Shown: positions 1 to 12,066, numbered from the stretch's first letter. The stretch is DNA of 64,000 nucleotides from Paragorgia papillata (GCA_035771165.1 JAWNZC010000001.1:4532501-4596500), one strand, 5' to 3'. The notes: a model not told the origin generated them from the sequence alone. Numbers and translations: made by a program.

Positions 1-3000
1 AGCAGCAGGGAAATATGTACCAGGACCATGTCGATTACCAGGGTACATATCAACAGGCATTCCCGCAGGAAAATGTGAAGGATGATGCATGTCGAATAAT
101 GGATGTGTTTCGGGATCTGAAATAAAATGCAATAACATAACATAACATACATATAACACATCATAAAACCTAACATGACATACCATACCATTATATCACA
201 TTACATTACACGTTACATTACATTACGTTACGTTGCATTACATGACATGACATGGCATAGCATGATACATCGCCATATGACGTTACTATTTATTCGGGCA
301 AGTTATGTTCACCCACCCACCTACAAAACTTTACCCATAGTATGCCTATGGCGTTAACAGATACTTACCCACAATCCTCGGTGGGCTTTCTCCAGGAGGT
401 GGAGGTGGAGGAAGATAAGAGTTGGTTTGAGAATGGGGCTGGAAAAGATAGCCTGGTGGGTAAGGCATAGCCATACTCACGCCATCCATATCAGGAAACG
501 GAAGATCTATTCCAGTATCAGACGAATGACAGCGCTCCCATGCATTAGCATCTAAACAAGTAAGAATCATATATTATCAAATTTAAGGTTCAATTATCGC
601 TTTGCAAATAACGGTTATTATACGCACGTGCATGCTACTTCCGGTAAAATGGCGTCTACTGATTGGCTGATTCGTTCTGACGACTAGTCGTGACTTTCCC
701 GTAATCGACTTAGGCTACGTCCGCACGTTTCCGCAACTTTTTTTATCCGTTTTCAAAAAAATCCGCGTCCACACGAGAACATCATCGCTTCATCGCTTAA
801 GTGTGTACGGAAGACCAATCCGTTTTCAAAAAAATCCGGATACGTGTGGACGTAGCCTTATCCAACTACAGTCAACTCTCGCCTTGCGGACACCCCGCTA
901 TTAAGGGCAGTTGGTAAATCCCAACTGTCTTTCGAATGTCTTTCGCTCTGGCTGCAGCAGTTTCTTTTCAAATCTCTAATAGTTGAATAAATACACGGCA
1001 CTCATGTAAAGCAGGTCCTTTGTTGTTACTGCATGTTATTAAACTTCTTATCTTTGTAATATTATATATTAATATGTATATATACAAGTTTGACAATTAG
1101 ATAATTAGATATTAGAGTTAGATAGTTATATTGTTTAGTTATTTCATATATTATCAGTTTTTAGTATTTTTATTAGTATTTTTATTATGTAAATCCTGAT
1201 GAGTCCACCGTGATTAAATAAAGTTATCAATCAATCAATCAATCAATCAATTAATCAATCAAGCTATCGTATATAAATTCAGTAGTATAACAAACCTTTG
1301 GTTACAACAGTCCATCCTGGTGGCAGTGGTTGCTCTGAATATGGAATCGTCGGGTTTTGCTTCTTCGTGGACACAATGGGTGTTCTCAGTGATGCTGTAA
1401 GCAGTGGATGAAGTTCTAAGTCGCCGTCGGAATCTTCTGAATCATCATCTTGTAAAGAAAACGGAAAACGTCCAAAAAACAAAGAAAAATACATGTCCAC
1501 AACAAGGGACTTTTTGGAGGTGCGTAAATGTGAGAGCCCCGTGATACGTGCTCCGACGTGAAGTGAAGTGGAGTGGAGTGAAGTGAGGTGAGGTGAGGTG
1601 AAGTGAAGTGAAGTGAAGTGAAGTGAAGTGAAGTGAAGTGAAGTGAAGTAAAGTGAAGTAAAGTGAAGCGAAGTAAAGTGAAGCCCAGCGAAGTGAGGTG
1701 AAGGGAAGTGAGGTGAAGCAAAGCAAAGTAAGCAGTAGACGAAGTTTTAATTCGCCGTCAGATTATTCTGAATCTTGAACAAGAAACAAGGTTTATATGT
1801 GTACCTTCTTCTGGTGGAGGCGTGGGGGGTGAAGGAGGTTTGGACGATGTAGGTTCATAAGTTCCACTCCGGACTGCCTTCAAGATCAGCTTATAATACG
1901 GATTCAGCCTGTGATCAAACTGAAGGAAATCAAACTGCTGGTTGCCAGATTGCTTCGCTTTCACCACAATTTCCATCTGCGGGCCGTGGTCTTTGATAAA
2001 AAACGCTGTTCTTTCTATAATCACATGAAGTTTGGCCGTATCGGGCTACAGGAAATAAAAATGAACAAAGAGAGATTAAACACTGAATGTTTCATAAGAA
2101 GATAAAGTCATATTTCAAAATTTTACAAAGTCAGAAAAAATCTTAGAGCCCCAGCGTTGAACCAAACCTGTAACCTTCTAAAGAATGATACTTGCTGATC
2201 CTGGATAATAGTGAATATTACAGATACTTGCCAGATATGTCAATATATAGTTATTGCAGAAAAGGAACACACAGCAATATTGCAAGTGAAGTGAAGTAGA
2301 GTGAAGTGAAGTAAAGTGGAATGAGGTAAAAGAGGTAAATGAGGTAAAGTGGAGTGGGATAAAGTAAAGTGAAGTAGAGTGAGGTGAAGTGGAGGGAAGT
2401 TAAATGAGGTGAAGTGGAGGGAAGTTAAATGAGGTGAAGTGGAGGGAAGTAAAATGAAGTAAAGTGAAGCGAAGTAGAGTGGAGTGAGGTAAAGTGGAGT
2501 GAAGCAAAGTGGAGTGAGTTAAAGCGGAGGGAAGTTAAAGGTAAAGTAAAGTGAAGTGGAAGGTAAAGTAAAGTGAAGTGGAAGGTAAAGTAAAGTGAAG
2601 TGGAAGGTAAAGTAAAGTAAAGTAAAGTAAAGAAAAGTAAAGTAAAGTAAAGTAAAGTAAAGTAAAGTAAAGTAAAGTAAAGTAAAGTAAAGTAAAGTAA
2701 AGTAAAGTAAAGTGAAGTGAAGTGAGTGAAGTGAAGTGAAGCGAAGTGAAGTGAGTGAAGTAAGTGAAGTGAAGTGAAGTGAAGTGAAGTGAAGTGAAGT
2801 GAAGTGAAGTGAAGTGAAGTGAAGTGAAGTGAAGTGAAGTGAAGTGAAGTGAAGTAAAGTAAAGTAAAGCAAAGCGAAAGGAAGTAAGTGAAGTGGAGCA
2901 AAGTAAAGAGAAGTGAACTGCAGTAAAGTGAAGTAATTAGAAGTGGAGCAAAGTGAAGTGGGATGATGTGAAGTCAAGTGAAAGCATTTTAATTAAGCAA

Positions 3001-6000
3001 TATAAAGTTGTAATCGTTGTTTTCATTTCTATAATCCACAACCCTCTCTAAATAAATAATAAATACACAATATATGCAAACTTAATTCATATTAACTTTA
3101 ATGTTTTAAATCTGTCAAAGATTGTCTGTGGCAAAATTTCCAATGACTATAGTGGTTCGGTGTTGTATAAATGTTATATAAATGCCATAACACAAATCCA
3201 CAACAAAAGTTTTCTTTCTTCCCTGCGTTTGAACCACTTCAACTAGAGTACTTCTGCATTTTATAACTTTTACTCAGATCTGACTAAACGCCAGAGGATT
3301 TTTCTCGTCGTGGGGATAACCCACTGCCGAGAAAGATTTAAAACTGCCCACAAGGGCTATCAAGGGTGTTCTTTTTGATGGTTTCCTACAAATAATTAAA
3401 AAAGAAGAAATCTTCGCTCTTTAACTAGTTGCCCCTTCTACACCTTCAAAAAGAGAAAAGATTCCGGCACAATTAGTAAATAGTCTAAATTATTCTTTAC
3501 AGTGTTTTCAGCTTGACGTTGGTAAAGTGTTTTCGTTTGTTTTTGCTGTACAAGCTGTCGTAAGTTAAACTCAGAGAAAAACTCTGAGCTCCAGACGGGA
3601 CTCGAACCCACAACTTTCCGAATTCCAGCCGGAAAATACTGAAAATAAACTGACACAATGCGACTTGTAGCCCAACAAGTATTTGTTACACACGTACGAC
3701 TTGACTTTATACAATACCATATGGTTGCTGTGCGTGTTTTCATTGGTTGTTGGCCATGGTCTATTACAGGACAGACGCATGGACACGTCAGATCACGTCA
3801 GCTGACTTGCTTTTTTTCTTCTTCATGCCCCAAATCCGGCAAGATTTTCGGTAAAAACCTTTATAATTTTTGTATTGTATAAAACAAATAGATTCCATTT
3901 TTTTTGTTGTCTGTTCAGTTATAGATGCACAGACATAACAACGTGGTAAGAACATCAGTGACCCACTCGACTGCGTTGTGACGTCATCTGTGCATCTATA
4001 ACTGAACAGACAACGGCAAAATGGAATCTATTTGTTAAATAGTTCCCAGGCATATAAATATCGAAAACAACCTCGGTCTTACCATCTGAGTTCCAGTGGC
4101 TCAATGATGAGAGCGTCCAGCTGACATTCGGCGGAGGTTGTGGGTTTTTATTTTATTTATGTATTAACTTTACAACCATACAAGTGTGCGAAAGAATTAA
4201 TACAAGTTAAAAATAAAAACGATGCAAGACTTGATCATGGTTGAAGGTATGGTCAACAGGACATGAGTCCCACATGAGTCCCGTCTGGGGTTCAAAGTTT
4301 TTCTCTGACTTTTAAACTAACTTTAATAACTTACGACAGTTTGTACAGCAAAAACAAACGGGGGAAAATACACTTCATTCTTGACAATTAACAAATACAA
4401 AAATCTTTTTATAGTTACAGTATACATGTATATCAGTTTTTCAGCCATTTATAACTTGCAAGCTGGCTCTCTCTTGGGAAAAAAATAATCACAAACTTCT
4501 CATCTTTTATAGCAAGAAAACATTGTCGTCAACATAAAATATCTGCACGTGTAACACATCTGTGTATTAAGGCATATCCTTCTGTATATCAAAAATCCCA
4601 GTATACAGTACTGTGCAAATCTGCTGTACTGTATATCGAAAAATCCTGATTGTAACAAGCTTGTAACACGAATAAAGGTATCCTTCAGTAACACATGGAG
4701 TAAAAAGTTGTAAAAAGTGCAAATGCGGTCAACTGTTACTGTAAAAAATATGGTTTAAGCCCTAATCAAACGAGAACGCAAGTCATCGCAAGTTAGCTTA
4801 CGATGACTTGCGATGCCACCAGTCAAACGTCCGCTAGTTCCCACGCCTTTTCGCTAGTTCTCATGGTAGTTTCTATGGCGACGGAGCACGAAAGACTTGC
4901 ATCGACTTGTGTTTTGTGTTCAAACGTTTCGCAAGCTCTCGCAAGTTGAAGAAAACTTGCGATGAAATTTGAACAAGATCAAATTAGTCCAAGCTGGCGG
5001 TCAAACGAGACACAAGCAAGCACAAGCTAAAACTTGCGATGACTTGCGTTCTCGTTTGATTAGGGCTTAATGAGTTTAGCTTTTGTCGTACAACGACATC
5101 ATCAGAATTACGACGAAAGCGAAACTCATTAAACCATATTTTTTACAGTAACAGCTGGCCGCATTTGCACTTTTTACAACTTTTTAAGCTTGTAACAGTT
5201 TGATGAAATAACCTACCGTTACAACTTGAAGTGCGAATAGCTGTGAGATTTTTACACAATGTGCATGCAGTAGTTGGGATTATTCGTAACTTTTTAAGTA
5301 ATACCGTATACACAATATAAGCGGCCGAATTGTGTATGAACATTTATAACGCGAGCCGAAGATGAGCAGTTGTAAATCTCATACAGTTTGGACGCAAATA
5401 TACGACTTATCCAATTCACACATCTAACTGTTCAGGTTTATCAACAATCTTTGAGATATAAGCTGTTTAAAAATCGATTCGAAAATTTATGTAAATCAGG
5501 ACGAATTTGTATATGATTTACAACACCTGATTAAAATTCATTTCTTTTAACTTTTCTTCAAGAATTATTAATGATTGCATAGACTATAGAGCTGTTTACA
5601 TGGACCCGGATTGAACTAGTACTCATTCCGGTTCTGTTCAAATACCTTTATCTGTTTACATGAATCCAGATAGAGATTTTGCTCATTCTGAATTGAGTTC
5701 AATCCGGTTCTCATTCCGGATTGAAATCTCATTCTGGATTGAAATTTCGTTCCGGAATCATGTAATTGATGTAAAGGCGGTACGAGATAAAAAATGTGAC
5801 CGGGAGAACTAGAACGAACGACGCATGCGTGTTTTCTAACATTTATAGATTTCAGAGTTCCCGCGGATTTCAATCCTGGAACCCAATTCCCATGTAAACA
5901 CGGACTGACTTCGCATTTCAATTCGGACTGAATCAGTGGCGTAACTTTGGGTTAGGATGCCCCTGGCTCAAACTGAAAAGCCCCCCCCCCCTCCGGCCCC

Positions 6001-6302
6001 TGGGGACCTAGGGCGCGAGGCCCGCGAATTGAATTTCACATGCCCCAGATGGCCAGAAGTGCATTTTCGGCGATTTCTGCGAGGAATTTTCAAAAAAATT
6101 AATCGGTATAACAAGGGGAAATTCATCATGATATATATCAAACGTTTGTTGGATTATAAGAATATTTATCAACCCGTTGATACCGGCAGGTGAAGCTGTC
6201 TTATATCAAGAATATAGTCACTGACGAAAATACCGTAATCACGTAACTACAGTAGTACATCGCTGAAAACTCGCCTTACAATATAAACACAGATTTATTT
6301 AC

Positions 6303-6342
<40 letters not shown>

Positions 6343-9300
6343 CAAGCTAACCTGGCTCTTACACTGCTGCATTAAAAGAAAAAAGAAAACATTTTGTTTT
6401 TATGATTTGGGTGAACACAAAAATGGTTAGTCTAACTGCTATGCCTGAGATAATACAGGTCTTTTGGCATTTTGAAATTGATCCTGTTTGAAATTTGAGA
6501 CTGTTTGAAACTTCGTACCAATATTTAAATGATGGAAAGCTATATCCAATTCAACGACGACTGACGATTTTCCAATAAATACGTGAAAATGACGGAATCC
6601 CCATAAAGGACATCCGACATCCTGGCTCAGGGCCCCCCTGTGACAGGGGGCCCCCGGCTCTTGCCGGTCAGCGCCTATAGGAGTTACGCCACTGGACTGA
6701 ATTACTCAATCCGGATTCATGTAAACAGCCTCTAAATTACGTTCAAAAACTTTTAAAGCCAGAGCAGCGTTCAACTGTGTCGATTATTCAAAGGGATTTG
6801 CTCAAGAGAATGGGTGCTGGTCTGGGGAAAAACAAGTACCAAGGCGCTCTCAGAGTTCTAGGAATAACCCTACCGTGTACACCAACAACCCCTACTAGTA
6901 ATTCCAATAACAAAATTCCTGTACTTACCTGCATGAAAATGTCTGTGAAATACACCTTCTTTTCAGGATCTTCCCATGTAAAAAAACTTGGTGATTTCTA
7001 CAACGATTTTACCTCGTGGCAATTTCCTGACTATCATGTTTAAGAAGCATAGGAGCATAGTTTGAAGAATAACAAGAAACATGGTAGAGTTGAGCTGTGA
7101 GTTTATGACTTACCATTTCCATTGTATCTGGAACACCAAGTTCTTCAGGCGGGACAAACACTTCAATTTCTTCTTCTTTTACATGTACATCCGGAGCACT
7201 GGAGGATTGTTCTGGGTCTTCTGTAGCTGGTTCCACTAAACACAAAATAATTTACAATTAGTTACTTGGGTTACCTATGGTGAATCCAAGATGAAAATTT
7301 GTCATGATTTGTCCATTCTTGCACAATATTGCAAAAGATATAACATCAGTGTATGCACAAACATTTTGCTAACTGACCAATGACCCTGGATAATGGTACG
7401 CATCTGCAGGGGCGTCGGAAAGACACTAAAAGGGGGGGAGCCCAAAATTTTGAGGGGGGTCCGGGGCCATGCTCCCCCGGGAAATTTTGAAATCTAGAGT
7501 CTCTGAAATGCCATTTCCTGCATTTTAGGACAAGGATTTACAGAATTCTAAAGGTCCAAAAACGTCATAAAATACTCAAAAGATAACACTTTTCCGGACA
7601 TTGAATATCTGCATTCAAATTTCTTTATTGGGTTAGCTAGGGTTAGTGATTTTGTTAATCATAACTTTATTACTGGCCTTGTTGAAAAGTGGGGGGGGGG
7701 GGGCAAACATACAGTATTCTGGCCCCCACCAAAAAAAGTGGGGGGCCAAGGGCCCCCCACCCCACCCTGCTTCCAACGCTCCTGCGCATCTGTCCAAATT
7801 GGTCTCTGGAACTACAGTAACAGACTACCACTAGTACTTGCAGTACAGTACAGTACATACCAGTTTGTTGTTCTGGGTATGGATAATATTGAGTTGCCGA
7901 AGCAGCATTTTCTTGTGCTGACTCATAATTATAGTTATACGGAGGATAGTATTGATCATAGCTAAATCCAACTGCACTGTAAGAGCTTTCTGATGCAATT
8001 GCTGCCTTAAATCGTTTCATTTCTTCTTCTAAATACAAATAAACAAAAAATATATATGTACTACTGTAGTATGCAAGAATGCCTTTTAAAATAAGATAAA
8101 TTGAAGTGAATTGAATGAAGTAAAGTGAAGTGAAGTGAGGTGAAGTGAAGTGGAGGTGAGGTGAAGTGGAGGGGAGGTGAAGTGGAGGGGAGGTGAAGTG
8201 GAGGGGAGGTGAAGTGGAGGGGAGGTGAAGTGGAGGTGAGGTGAAGTGGAGGTGAGGTGAGATGAAGTGAAGTGAAGCGGACGTGAGGTGAAGTGGAGGT
8301 GAGGTGAAGTGGAGGTGAAGTGGAGGTGAAGTGGAAGTGAAGTGGAGGTGAGGTGAAGTGGAGGTGAAGTGGAGGTGAAGTGGAGGTGAAGTGGAGGTGA
8401 GGTGAAGTGGAGGTGAAGTGGAGGTGAAGTGGAGGTGAAGTGGAGGTGAAGTGGAGGTGAAGTGGAGGTGAGGTGAAGTGGAGGTGAGGTGAAGTGAAGG
8501 TGAGGTGGAGGTGAGGTGAGGTGAAGTGAAGTGAAGTGAAGTGAAGTGAAGCGAAGTGAAGTAGAGTGAAGTGAAGTAAAGTAAAGTGAACTGAAGTAAA
8601 GTAAAGTAAAGTGAAGTGAAGTGAAGTGAGGTGAGGTGAAGTGAAGTGAAGTGAAGTGAAGTGAAGTGAGGTGAAGTGAATTGAATTGAATTGAAGTGAA
8701 GTGAAGTGAAGTAAAGTAAAGTAAAGTGAAGTAAAGTTAAGTGAATAAAGTGAAGTGAGGGGAAGTTAATGGAATAAAGGAAAGAAAAGTGAAGTGAAAT
8801 TAAATGAAGTGAAGTAAAGTAGAGAGTATCAACTAGTCATTAGAACATTGCAAATTAATATTTGGGCTCTGTCTGGGGCTTAGAGTAGAAACATTTTCTA
8901 TTCATGAGCTTGACGTGATATATGTACCATATATTGTAATTCGTATCATACCTTCATATTCTGTGTCTGTGGTACTTTCTTCCAGAGCAAGATATCTCTC
9001 TTGATCACACTGCCTTTCCATTTCCAGTTCATCTTCAGACAGTTCTCCAGGTAAACCTCTTGATACAAACTGAGATAGATCTTCCAGTAGAAGTCGTCCA
9101 TCATATCTGAAATGATAAATACAATGTGAATAATTCTTTTTCTTATAGCATACTGTTTTTAAGAGACTGTTTTTGGCTTCCTCAGATGAGAATAGTTTAT
9201 TGGAGCTCCAAGTCTGCCATACCTTTCAATTATTCCTACCTGAACTGGGAAAAAAACCAGCTCCTAAGTAGGGTGAGGCGGTTTTTATAAAAACCCGAAA

Positions 9301-12066
9301 ACCGAAAACTGCCCGAAAAAAAATGAAAAAACCGAGACTCTCCGGTTTCAGCTGTGCTCGTGCTGGTGTACTAACTTGCCCTGCTTTGCTAAAACGCCTC
9401 TCCGATGGGGAACTGGTTGCTTGGATGGCAAGATATCTTCTGGCTAATTGGCACAGCAACAGAAGTTCTTTTGTGTTTGACTTCCAAAATTCATCTTCGT
9501 TTGATCCGCTTATGCATTCAAGCTCATGCGAATCTGAATCGAAGCCTTTCTGTAATTTCCGTTCTTATATCAGAGATCATACCTGGCAATAAACGTACGG
9601 TATTTCGAAGACACAAATCTCTTCAGTCGTTTCCCCATCAATTCCGTGTGTACATGTAAATGCAACAAAAACGCGTGTAAGTATGGTTCAATTTTATTGA
9701 AATACCAATTTTTCTTTCGGTTTTTCGATTTTTTTGGTTTTCCTCCAAAAGCAACATCGGTTAAATCGGTTTTCAAAAAACATCGTTTTTTTCGGTTTAT
9801 CGATTAACCGCCTCACCCTACTCCTAAGTAAATCAATATCTATCATAAAAAGGTTGTATCTTAATGTTCGTTTCCACACGTGATTTTTGCTGTGATTTTT
9901 CTCCTCCTGACTGATGCGATCAAATGGATTGAGTTACAAATGCATTGGAGATTTGTACAAAGATATAGTGGGTTCAATACATTTGTGAGACATCCATTCA
10001 ATCACATGCATCAGAGTGAGAAAAATCACACCAAAAATCACCTGTGTAAACAGGCCTTTAAACACGCTGTGATTGGTCAGTTTCTGTGTTCATATCAGGC
10101 TATGCAAGCACAGTTATAACATCAGAGCATATTTCTCAGACCTCGCCATTTGAGCGCGCCTCGCACCATTTTGACACCAGACAAAAATTTTATAATACGT
10201 GAATTGAAACGATTTGAGTAATATTCTTTAGACTATTTACAGAGGATTTCACATAACTTTTGCCTTCAGCTTGTTGACTCTCTTATTGAGTGATCGACGA
10301 TTGAGCGTGAAGCATGAGACCATGGAAGATTTAATGATCATCAAAGGAAATGATAAAGCGTGGTCGACGAACGAGCGCAAATAAATTATAAATCGTGCTG
10401 TTGAAATCTACATGAAGAAAAGGCGCAAAGTTCAAAGCGCAACCAGCACCGTGGATGAAGACATCCCATCCACAAAGCAGAGGTGGTTGGAGGAAGGCAC
10501 AGTAAACATTGAGAGTAGTACATCACCAAGCTCATCCGACAGTGAAATGGAAGGCTTAGGCAGTGATGTTGATCTTGACATTGACTTTTAAGTTTATGTT
10601 TAAAAATGTTTTTGTTTCAATTCATAAGTTACTGCTGATTTTGTTTCAATTCCGATGCTATTAAAACTTGTTTTCTGGTCTCTACGACCCCTATTAGTGT
10701 ATTTTTTAATCGCGCACCTCACTTTAATGAGGCGCGCGACGGATTGCGCGCCTGCAAAAATTCTTATGGCCAGGTCTGATTTCTTAGTCTTATTTCATAA
10801 AATAAATAGAAAATGTATGTTCTATGTTTATACAACCTGATGCAATTATTCAAGAGAGTTTGGAAAAATTAAAAAGTACTTATGTAAGCCCGTGCCTATG
10901 CCTCAGATTCATATAAACATTCAAATCCTCTCAACTCAGTTCTTGGGTTTGCATCAGAGAGTCCTGTCTGTATTCCATGTACTCCATGCTGGGGAACTCC
11001 GATGTGGATTCCACTAAAATTATTGGTGTACATGTTGGTGTGGAACAGTGATGTTTTCCAAATTTTAGAAGTGGGGGAACGCTCATTAAAGTCAAATGGG
11101 TGTGGTCATTGGTCGTAAAATTAAATGGGCATGGCTCCTGTCGTGAAAGTTAATGGGTGTGTGAAAAGACTACTAAAAGCCGACGAGTACACTCATTGAC
11201 TCAAAGCAAAATTAGTGCAGTGTTGAACAGTGTTGCACTACGTTTAATTTTTATTAGGGGGGAACGGTGTTCCCCCACCGTAATTTTTGTCAGGGGGAAT
11301 GGCGTTCCCCCAACAAAAATAGTGGGGGGATGCCGTTCCCCCACGTTCCCCCTCCAAAACATCACTGGTGTGGAAGCAGTGAAACTTCAAGTGCTTGGTG
11401 TAATCAAGGTCTAAGATTGCACAATCTTAACATGACTATCACTCTCCCCAGTCCCCTATACACTGTTCCAGTAACCCCACCACCATAGGTTTGTTAAAGT
11501 TTGTGTTTATGAAGTTCTTGTTGTACCTATTTATTTTATCTATGGCGGAGTCAATAACATTTTTATATTACATAAACTTGGTGTGGCAGTCAGAATTATT
11601 GGGCACCTGGATCAGGGTATGGGCAGCCATTTTCTATTTCTTAAATAACGATTGATTCAATCAACGATCAAAGAAGCTTTTTGTGATTATATTGATTGGT
11701 AATGATTATCAATATCAATCAATAAACTCACTGTGTTCAATTAGAATAATTGTTACCCACAAAACTATTATTAAGAAAGATGCAGTATACAGGGGGGAGA
11801 CGCATACTTCAGTTGATGTAGATATTCATTATTTACCTATCAATCATAAGTGACTCATCACCCATCCACGGAATTAAATGTTTCCCTTCATCAAAGTACA
11901 CTGCCTTGTTTTCGTCAAAGTATATATTGCAGGCATAGCCAAAGACCAACAAGTTACCCTCATTACTTCGCTTGTCCTTCTCGCCGACACGTCGGCCATG
12001 TTGGCGAATCCTGGCAGGGCCTTGTTGTTGTTCCAAGTTATGTTGGTTGTTAAATAACACGGACAT
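1..12066 (-). CDS. SFSWAP: SFSWAP, suppressor-of-white-apricot splicing regulator (5' eight exons; 3' end beyond the left edge)
   Basis: The family acts in the nucleus and regulates alternative splicing, including that of its own pre-mRNA. Exons in transcript order are 12066-11837, 9106-8952, 8028-7861, 7235-7114, 2045-1805, 1448-1296, 551-369 and 116 to below 1. All have AG acceptors and GT donors, and intron phases match at every junction, giving 456 codons. Exon 1 begins with an ATG at 12066 and encodes the DRY_EERY region ([18 protein letters not shown], then [14 protein letters not shown]). Exon 2 continues [10 protein letters not shown] and ends near [10 protein letters not shown]. Exon 5 is the first SURP domain ([13 protein letters not shown], then [17 protein letters not shown]). 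Exons 6-8 are proline-rich and acidic linker ([29 protein letters not shown]). The second SURP and the RS-rich tail would lie outside the window. Identification is from recall of the vertebrate family sequence and is strong; exon ends come from reading splice consensus only. Confidence 0.93.
713..857. mobile_element. Short palindromic MITE, TTA flanks (SFSWAP intron 6)
   Basis: Inverted ends GGCTACGTCC and GGACGTAGCC are flanked by TTA on both sides (710-712 and 858-860), which suits a 3-bp target duplication of PIF/Harbinger type. The same terminal motif bounds the outer element at 25045-26496. Confidence 0.75.
1555..1738. repeat. AAGTG/AGGTG pentanucleotide tract, SFSWAP intron 5
   Basis: Degenerate 5-bp units on the plus strand (AAGTG with AAGTA, AGGTG variants). 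In the SFSWAP transcript they read as pyrimidine-rich CACTT repeats lying between the donor at 1804 and the acceptor at 1449. Open frames across the tract ([10 protein letters not shown] type) are repeat artefacts. Confidence 0.9.
2284..2985. repeat. AAGTG/AAGTA pentanucleotide tract, SFSWAP intron 4
   Basis: About 700 bp of AAGTG, AAGTA and AAGCG units, with the same strand polarity as the tracts at 1.6 and 8.1-8.8 kb. It is near-homogeneous AAGTA around 2605-2712 and AAGTG around 2766-2852. No coding role; long frames are periodic. Confidence 0.92.
3520..3665 (-). mobile_element. tRNA-derived SINE, minus orientation
   Basis: Read on the minus strand it has a tRNA-like B box (GTGGGTTCGAGTCCCGTCT) followed by a tail shared with the plus-strand copy at 4.09-4.37 kb (CTCAGAGTTTTTCTCTGA, CTTACGACAG, TGTACAGCAAAAACAAACG). 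The two copies in opposite orientation support an interspersed family. Ends are approximate. Confidence 0.65.
3883..4036. mobile_element. Palindromic MITE between two SINE copies
   Basis: The arm AACAAATAGATTCCATTTT at the left returns inverted at the right, and a second inner arm (TCTGTTCAGTTATAGATGCA) also pairs. The whole unit folds into a long hairpin. The target duplication is not clear. Confidence 0.7.
4085..4375 (+). mobile_element. tRNA-derived SINE, plus orientation, interrupted
   Basis: It has an A-box-like head (GTGGCTCAATGATGAGAGCG) and B-box remnant (GGTTGTGGGTT). The remainder of the family sequence resumes near 4271 (AGTCCCGTCTGG) after roughly 125 bp of AT-rich foreign sequence. 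The tail matches the inverted copy at 3.5 kb. Confidence 0.6.
4701..5187. mobile_element. Outer palindromic MITE containing a nested MITE
   Basis: The arm AAAAAGTTGTAAAAAGTGCA at 4702 is inverted at about 5168-5187, and the arms stay paired through TTACTGTAAAAAATATGGTTTA. The arms are separated by the independent element at 4759-5066. Confidence 0.75.
4759..5066. mobile_element. Nested palindromic MITE, TTAA target duplication
   Basis: Ends GCCCTAATCAAACGAGAACG and its inverted copy are flanked on both sides by TTAA (4755-4758 and 5067-5070), as for piggyBac- or Kolobok-type insertion. The interior has reiterated CTTGCGATGACTTGCG blocks. Confidence 0.82.
5589..6732. mobile_element. Outer palindromic MITE split by a hAT element
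   Basis: Ends GAGCTGTTTACATG and CATGTAAACAGCCTC are inverted and flanked by TA. The inner arms consist of repeated CCGGATTGAA blocks. The right arm resumes only after the 761-bp hAT insertion at 5934-6694. Confidence 0.75.
5934..6694. mobile_element. Non-autonomous hAT element, 8-bp target duplication GACTGAAT
   Basis: Terminal inverted repeats CAGTGGCGTAAC and GTTACGCCACTG. The flanking GACTGAAT is present at 5926-5933 and 6695-6702. No intact transposase was seen; the interior has C-runs and CA-rich sequence. The CAGTGGCGTA end is typical of hAT. Confidence 0.9.
7407..7784. mobile_element. Non-autonomous hAT element in SFSWAP intron 3, target duplication CGCATCTG
   Basis: Imperfect ends CAGGGGCGTCGGAAAG and CTTCCAACGCTCCTG are flanked by CGCATCTG at 7399-7406 and 7785-7792. 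It shares an internal block (AATGCCATTTCCTGCATTTT) with the elements near 13.25 kb and at 16849-17292. It sits only 76 bp from the donor of SFSWAP exon 3. Confidence 0.88.
8100..8825. repeat. AAGTG / AAGTGGAGGTG tract, SFSWAP intron 2
   Basis: Pentanucleotide units expanded in the middle into a GTGAAGTGGAG higher-order unit. It has the same polarity as the other two tracts in this gene, so it is pyrimidine-rich in the transcript. Confidence 0.92.
9269..9820 (-). mobile_element. hAT element with transposase C-terminal remnant, target duplication CTCCTAAG
   Basis: Ends TAGGGTGAGGCGG and CCGCCTCACCCTA are flanked by CTCCTAAG at 9261-9268 and 9821-9828. On the minus strand about 9310-9450 encodes the hAT C-terminal dimerisation motif ([20 protein letters not shown]). 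The rest of the transposase is missing, so this is an internally deleted copy in SFSWAP intron 1. Confidence 0.92.
9865..10057. mobile_element. TTAA-flanked palindromic MITE (family copy 1)
   Basis: TTAA at 9861-9864 and 10058-10061. The left arm CGTTTCCACACGTGATTTTT pairs with the right arm CACCTGTGTAAACAGGCCT in inverted form. A close relative lies at 62101-62280, sharing CTCCTCCTGACTGATGCGAT. Confidence 0.82.
10137..10778 (+). mobile_element. DNA transposon remnant, 6-bp flank ATTTCT
   Basis: Ends CAGACCTCGCCAT and ATGGCCAGGTCTG are inverted, with ATTTCT on both sides (10131-10136, 10779-10784). An acidic C-terminal coding remnant ends at about 10591 ([17 protein letters not shown] then stop). 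Superfamily not recognised; a 6-bp duplication is unusual for hAT. Confidence 0.6.
11046..11367. mobile_element. Short hAT MITE, target duplication GTGTGGAA
   Basis: Ends CAGTGATGTTTT and AAAACATCACTG are flanked by GTGTGGAA at 11038-11045 and 11368-11375. The interior carries three GGGGGAAC/GTTCCCCC blocks able to pair with one another. Confidence 0.88.

Noticed and set aside
1279..1500. WW domain, suggested by [10 protein letters not shown] at the end of SFSWAP exon 6
   Set aside because: The second Trp and the central Tyr-Tyr of a WW domain are missing once exon 7 is spliced on; the apparent YY is intron.
3590..3625. tRNA gene on the minus strand
   Set aside because: There is a B box but no cloverleaf or acceptor stem; the shared tail with another copy shows a SINE.
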